A stretch of DNA of 64,000 nt, taken from Bacteroidota bacterium (GTDB taxonomy: Bacteria; Bacteroidota; Bacteroidia; UKL13-3). A program made the translations under genes and the position numbers. Below, one piece after another: positions 62,356-64,000 of this stretch. The stretch is taken from contig CANJUD010000001.1 in assembly GCA_947477885.1 (NCBI GenBank), forward strand, positions 482,632-546,631, written 5' to 3'. Position 1 is the stretch's first letter, and each line of letters opens with the position of its first letter. The notes under the pieces are model-generated. The model saw only the letters and a list, made by a program, of their open reading frames with translations. It was not told where the DNA came from and searched no databases.

Positions 62356-62475
62356 AGCGTCATTGCGAGGAGTCTTCCGGCGTGGCTTCGCCGCGGCGAA
62401 CCATTGAGTGTGTGCTCGGGAATTCAATCTCGTCAAGTATATAATCAAGTAGATTGCTTCGTCACCCAACCGCAC
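62356..62475. repeat. Dispersed CGTCATTGCGAGGAG...GTGTGCTCGG element, copy 2, with embedded palindrome
   Basis: CGTCATTGCGAGGAGTCTTC, the palindrome TTCGCCGCGGCGAA (62387-62400), CATTGAGTGTGTGCTCGG and AGATTGCTTCGTCACCCAA. Same family as 240-480. Confidence 0.7.
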
Positions 62476-62489
62476 TTACCAACGCTACG

Positions 62490-62827
62490 TTATGCATCTG
62501 GTTGGTGTTGTTACCGGCCAGTTAACGAGAGACATCGCATTGTGTGATATGTTGGGAAGACGTTTAACTTAGTTGGTTGCCGACAGCACCAACCAAAGGC
62601 AGATACACGATGCCCAAAATCAATTATTGAAACATTTTATGCATCTGGTTGGTGTTGTCACCGACCAGTTAATGAGAAACCTCGCACTGCATGATATGTT
62701 GGGAAGACGTGCAACACAATTGGTTGGTGACAACAGCAACCAAAGGCAGTTGTCAATTGTGCATTTATCTAAGGGGTTATATATACTTTTTGTGGGGTGG
62801 GAGAAGGTGGAGGTGGCGGTGGATTGA
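62490..62827 (+). pseudogene. Tandemly duplicated relic of a T9SS tail
   Basis: Two copies offset by 147 bases (49 codons, in frame): 62490-62636 and 62637-62783. In one frame they read IALCDMLGRRLT-stop-LVADSTNQRQ and LALHDMLGRRATQLVGDNSN, the second continuing IVHLSKGLYILFVG. This matches the end of a type A T9SS sorting domain (xIYDMLGR ... LxxGxYxxxV). There is no passenger domain and a stop lies between copies, so it is a relic. The copies also contain GGTTGGTG-type sequence like the 13505-13528 hairpin. Confidence 0.6.
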
Positions 62828-62873
62828 TTTGTTCAATGCTTCGTCCCTATATACTTCTTTGGCGGCAGTGTTC

Positions 62874-63812
62874 TTAGAATAAAGATGTTATAGCGGAAAA
62901 TTTCTCATCAATTTTCAACCTCACTTCTGCTCCCAAAACAATCGGTGAATTCACCTCTCCATGCCCCGCAGGAAATCCAAAACAGATTGGGTACTTATAT
63001 TTTTTAGCAGTATGATATATAATTTCTTCAGCGGTTTGTCCAAAAGGTTTGCTGGGGTCGAGGTTTTTCATTTGACCCATATCGCCAATGATTAGTGCTT
63101 TCAAATTTTTTAGTTTTCCGCTGCGGTCAATCCATTGTACCATCCGGTCCAGGTGGTAGAGGTACTCGTCTAGATCTTCAATAAATAATATTTTCCCATC
63201 GGTATTTATATCTGTTGGCGACCCGCTCAAACTATATAATACACTTAAATTTCCACCTACTACAATGCCTTCTGCTTCGCCAGTTTTATTATATATATTT
63301 TTTGTGAAAGTATAGGATATTTTTTGTCCCGTTATTATATGATATGTATCATCTAAACTTTGTGGCGAAATATGAAAATTGCTTTCTCTATCTTGTATAT
63401 AATTTACCGCCATTGAGCCATGTAAACTTGCAAATCCGAGATTGTGGAGATGGCTATGCAGCGCAGTTATATCACTAAAACCAATTAACCATTTGGGGTT
63501 TTGTATATAGTTGTCAAAATTGAGTTGGTCAATAATTCGCACAGTGCCGTAGCCTCCGCGGGCACATAATATAGCTTTTACTTTTGGGTTGTCGAGCATC
63601 GTTTGTAGGTCGCTTGCTCGTTGTATATCATCGCCTGCAAATTGAAAATGTTCACTATATATATTGTTCCCCAGTAGAACATTAAAACCTTTGGCAGTAT
63701 AATAATCAAAACAATCTTGTATTTCTTGTTGGTTTACTTTGCGTGCGGTTGCAACGATGGCAATGGTATCGCCAAGGGACAATGATGGTGGTATGGTATA
63801 TTGTTTTAACAT
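62874..63812 (-). CDS. ldcA: LD-carboxypeptidase (muramoyltetrapeptide carboxypeptidase, S66)
   Basis: 312 residues from the ATG at 63812 (in-frame sequence upstream to 63917 is repeat-derived). S66 family: LSLGDTIAIVATARKV at the N-terminus; AILCARGGYGTVRIIDQL; the nucleophile loop WLIGFSDITALHSHLH (catalytic Ser); KILFIEDLDEYLYHLDRM (Glu); and PICFGFPAGHGEVNSPIVLG (His). It removes the terminal D-Ala from tetrapeptides during murein recycling. There is no signal peptide, so it is cytoplasmic as in E. coli. It stands alone, with repeats on both sides. Confidence 0.93.
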   Translation of the reverse strand: MLKQYTIPPSLSLGDTIAIVATARKVNQQEIQDCFDYYTAKGFNVLLGNNIYSEHFQFAGDDIQRASDLQTMLDNPKVKAILCARGGYGTVRIIDQLNFDNYIQNPKWLIGFSDITALHSHLHNLGFASLHGSMAVNYIQDRESNFHISPQSLDDTYHIITGQKISYTFTKNIYNKTGEAEGIVVGGNLSVLYSLSGSPTDINTDGKILFIEDLDEYLYHLDRMVQWIDRSGKLKNLKALIIGDMGQMKNLDPSKPFGQTAEEIIYHTAKKYKYPICFGFPAGHGEVNSPIVLGAEVRLKIDEKFSAITSLF

Positions 63813-63849
63813 AAACTCAGTGTAACTCTGTGATGAAAAAATATCTAGT

Positions 63850-63900
63850 TTGTGGTTGGTGATGGTTCGACTACGCTCACCACCGCAACCACAGGCAGCA
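63850..63900. repeat. GGTTGGTGATGGTTCGACTACGC dispersed repeat
   Basis: GTGGTTGGTGATGGTTCGAC then TACGCTCACCACCGCAACCA: inverted GGTTG(G)TG / CACCACCGCAACC arms, related to the 4490-4605 element. The remaining bases to 64000 show no gene. Confidence 0.5.
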
Positions 63901-64000
63901 GTGTGGAGTTTAACCACAGAGGTACACGGAGGTAGGCACGGAGTTTCACAGATAAAATTATATATTATAATAAAGTAGAAAGTAATTTAGCATATCTACT

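Noticed and set aside
62573-62827. 84-codon open frame taken as a real gene
   Set aside because: It is a fragment of a T9SS tail joined to repeat sequence, without a passenger or signal peptide.
63813-63917. Upstream extension of the LD-carboxypeptidase
   Set aside because: The extra 35 codons are repeat-derived and are not part of the S66 family; the ATG at 63812 fits.

Overview
The window is a contiguous piece of an AT-rich chromosome from a member of the Bacteroidota. Three things show this. At least seven proteins end in type IX secretion (T9SS) sorting domains (type A tails such as NxFPNPxxG...Y...G, plus one type B 'FPNTFTPNxDxxN' tail). Several promoters fit the Bacteroidota consensus TTG-N19-21-TAnnTTTG. 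The core genes (short nuoG, iscS-iscU-iscA, pdxJ, purK, proteorhodopsin) resemble those of this phylum. I saw no rRNA, tRNA or CRISPR array.

Layout. 0-2.5 kb: start of a DEAD-box RNA helicase, then nuoH and nuoG of complex I, split from the rest of the nuo genes. 2.7-9 kb: M43 metalloprotease, a lipoprotein, IS debris with a truncated lipoprotein, a MerR/cobalamin-binding regulator, a TonB-dependent receptor and a YdeI-like protein. 9-19.6 kb: two secreted proteins, one with a dinucleotide repeat near its start; the isc operon; pdxJ; a Fic AMP-transferase with an operator-like repeat array; enoyl-CoA hydratase; msrB. 19.6-28.8 kb: a leftward run holding wzz- and O-antigen-ligase-like genes, a thioredoxin, a serine-less esterase homologue, purK, a BNR-repeat protein and two secreted proteins. 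28.9-34.2 kb: a candidate small RNA, then a TetR regulator and the phenylacetyl-CoA epoxidase genes paaA-paaB-paaC, interrupted by a T9SS protein and a P460-like cytochrome. paaD and paaE are absent. 34.4-38.4 kb: SPFH protein, peptide-binding lipoprotein and nucleoside transporter. 38.4-43.2 kb: an accessory patch with broken genes, a tyrosine recombinase remnant, two glycosyltransferase-like genes and a divergent HxlR/short-chain dehydrogenase pair, bounded by two copies of a related repeat. 43.2-43.9 kb: a proton-pumping-type rhodopsin. 44.2-62.4 kb: three very large or secreted T9SS genes (2419, 714 and 2807 residues) filling 28% of the window. 62.4-64 kb: repeat-rich spacer with a T9SS-tail relic, then an LD-carboxypeptidase.

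The most unusual signals are these: two possible slippage-controlled genes (an AC repeat in the 11.7-12.4 kb secreted gene; a T8 tract in the P460-like gene); a strong intrinsic terminator lying inside the first codons of the subtilisin-like gene; a four-copy repeat array over the Fic start codon; catalytic-residue substitutions in an esterase homologue and a subtilase; a palindrome at the TetR promoter that nearly fits a published PaaR-type site; an orphan promoter-terminator unit; and several families of dispersed intergenic repeats. No single locus is clearly a new defence or mobile system.
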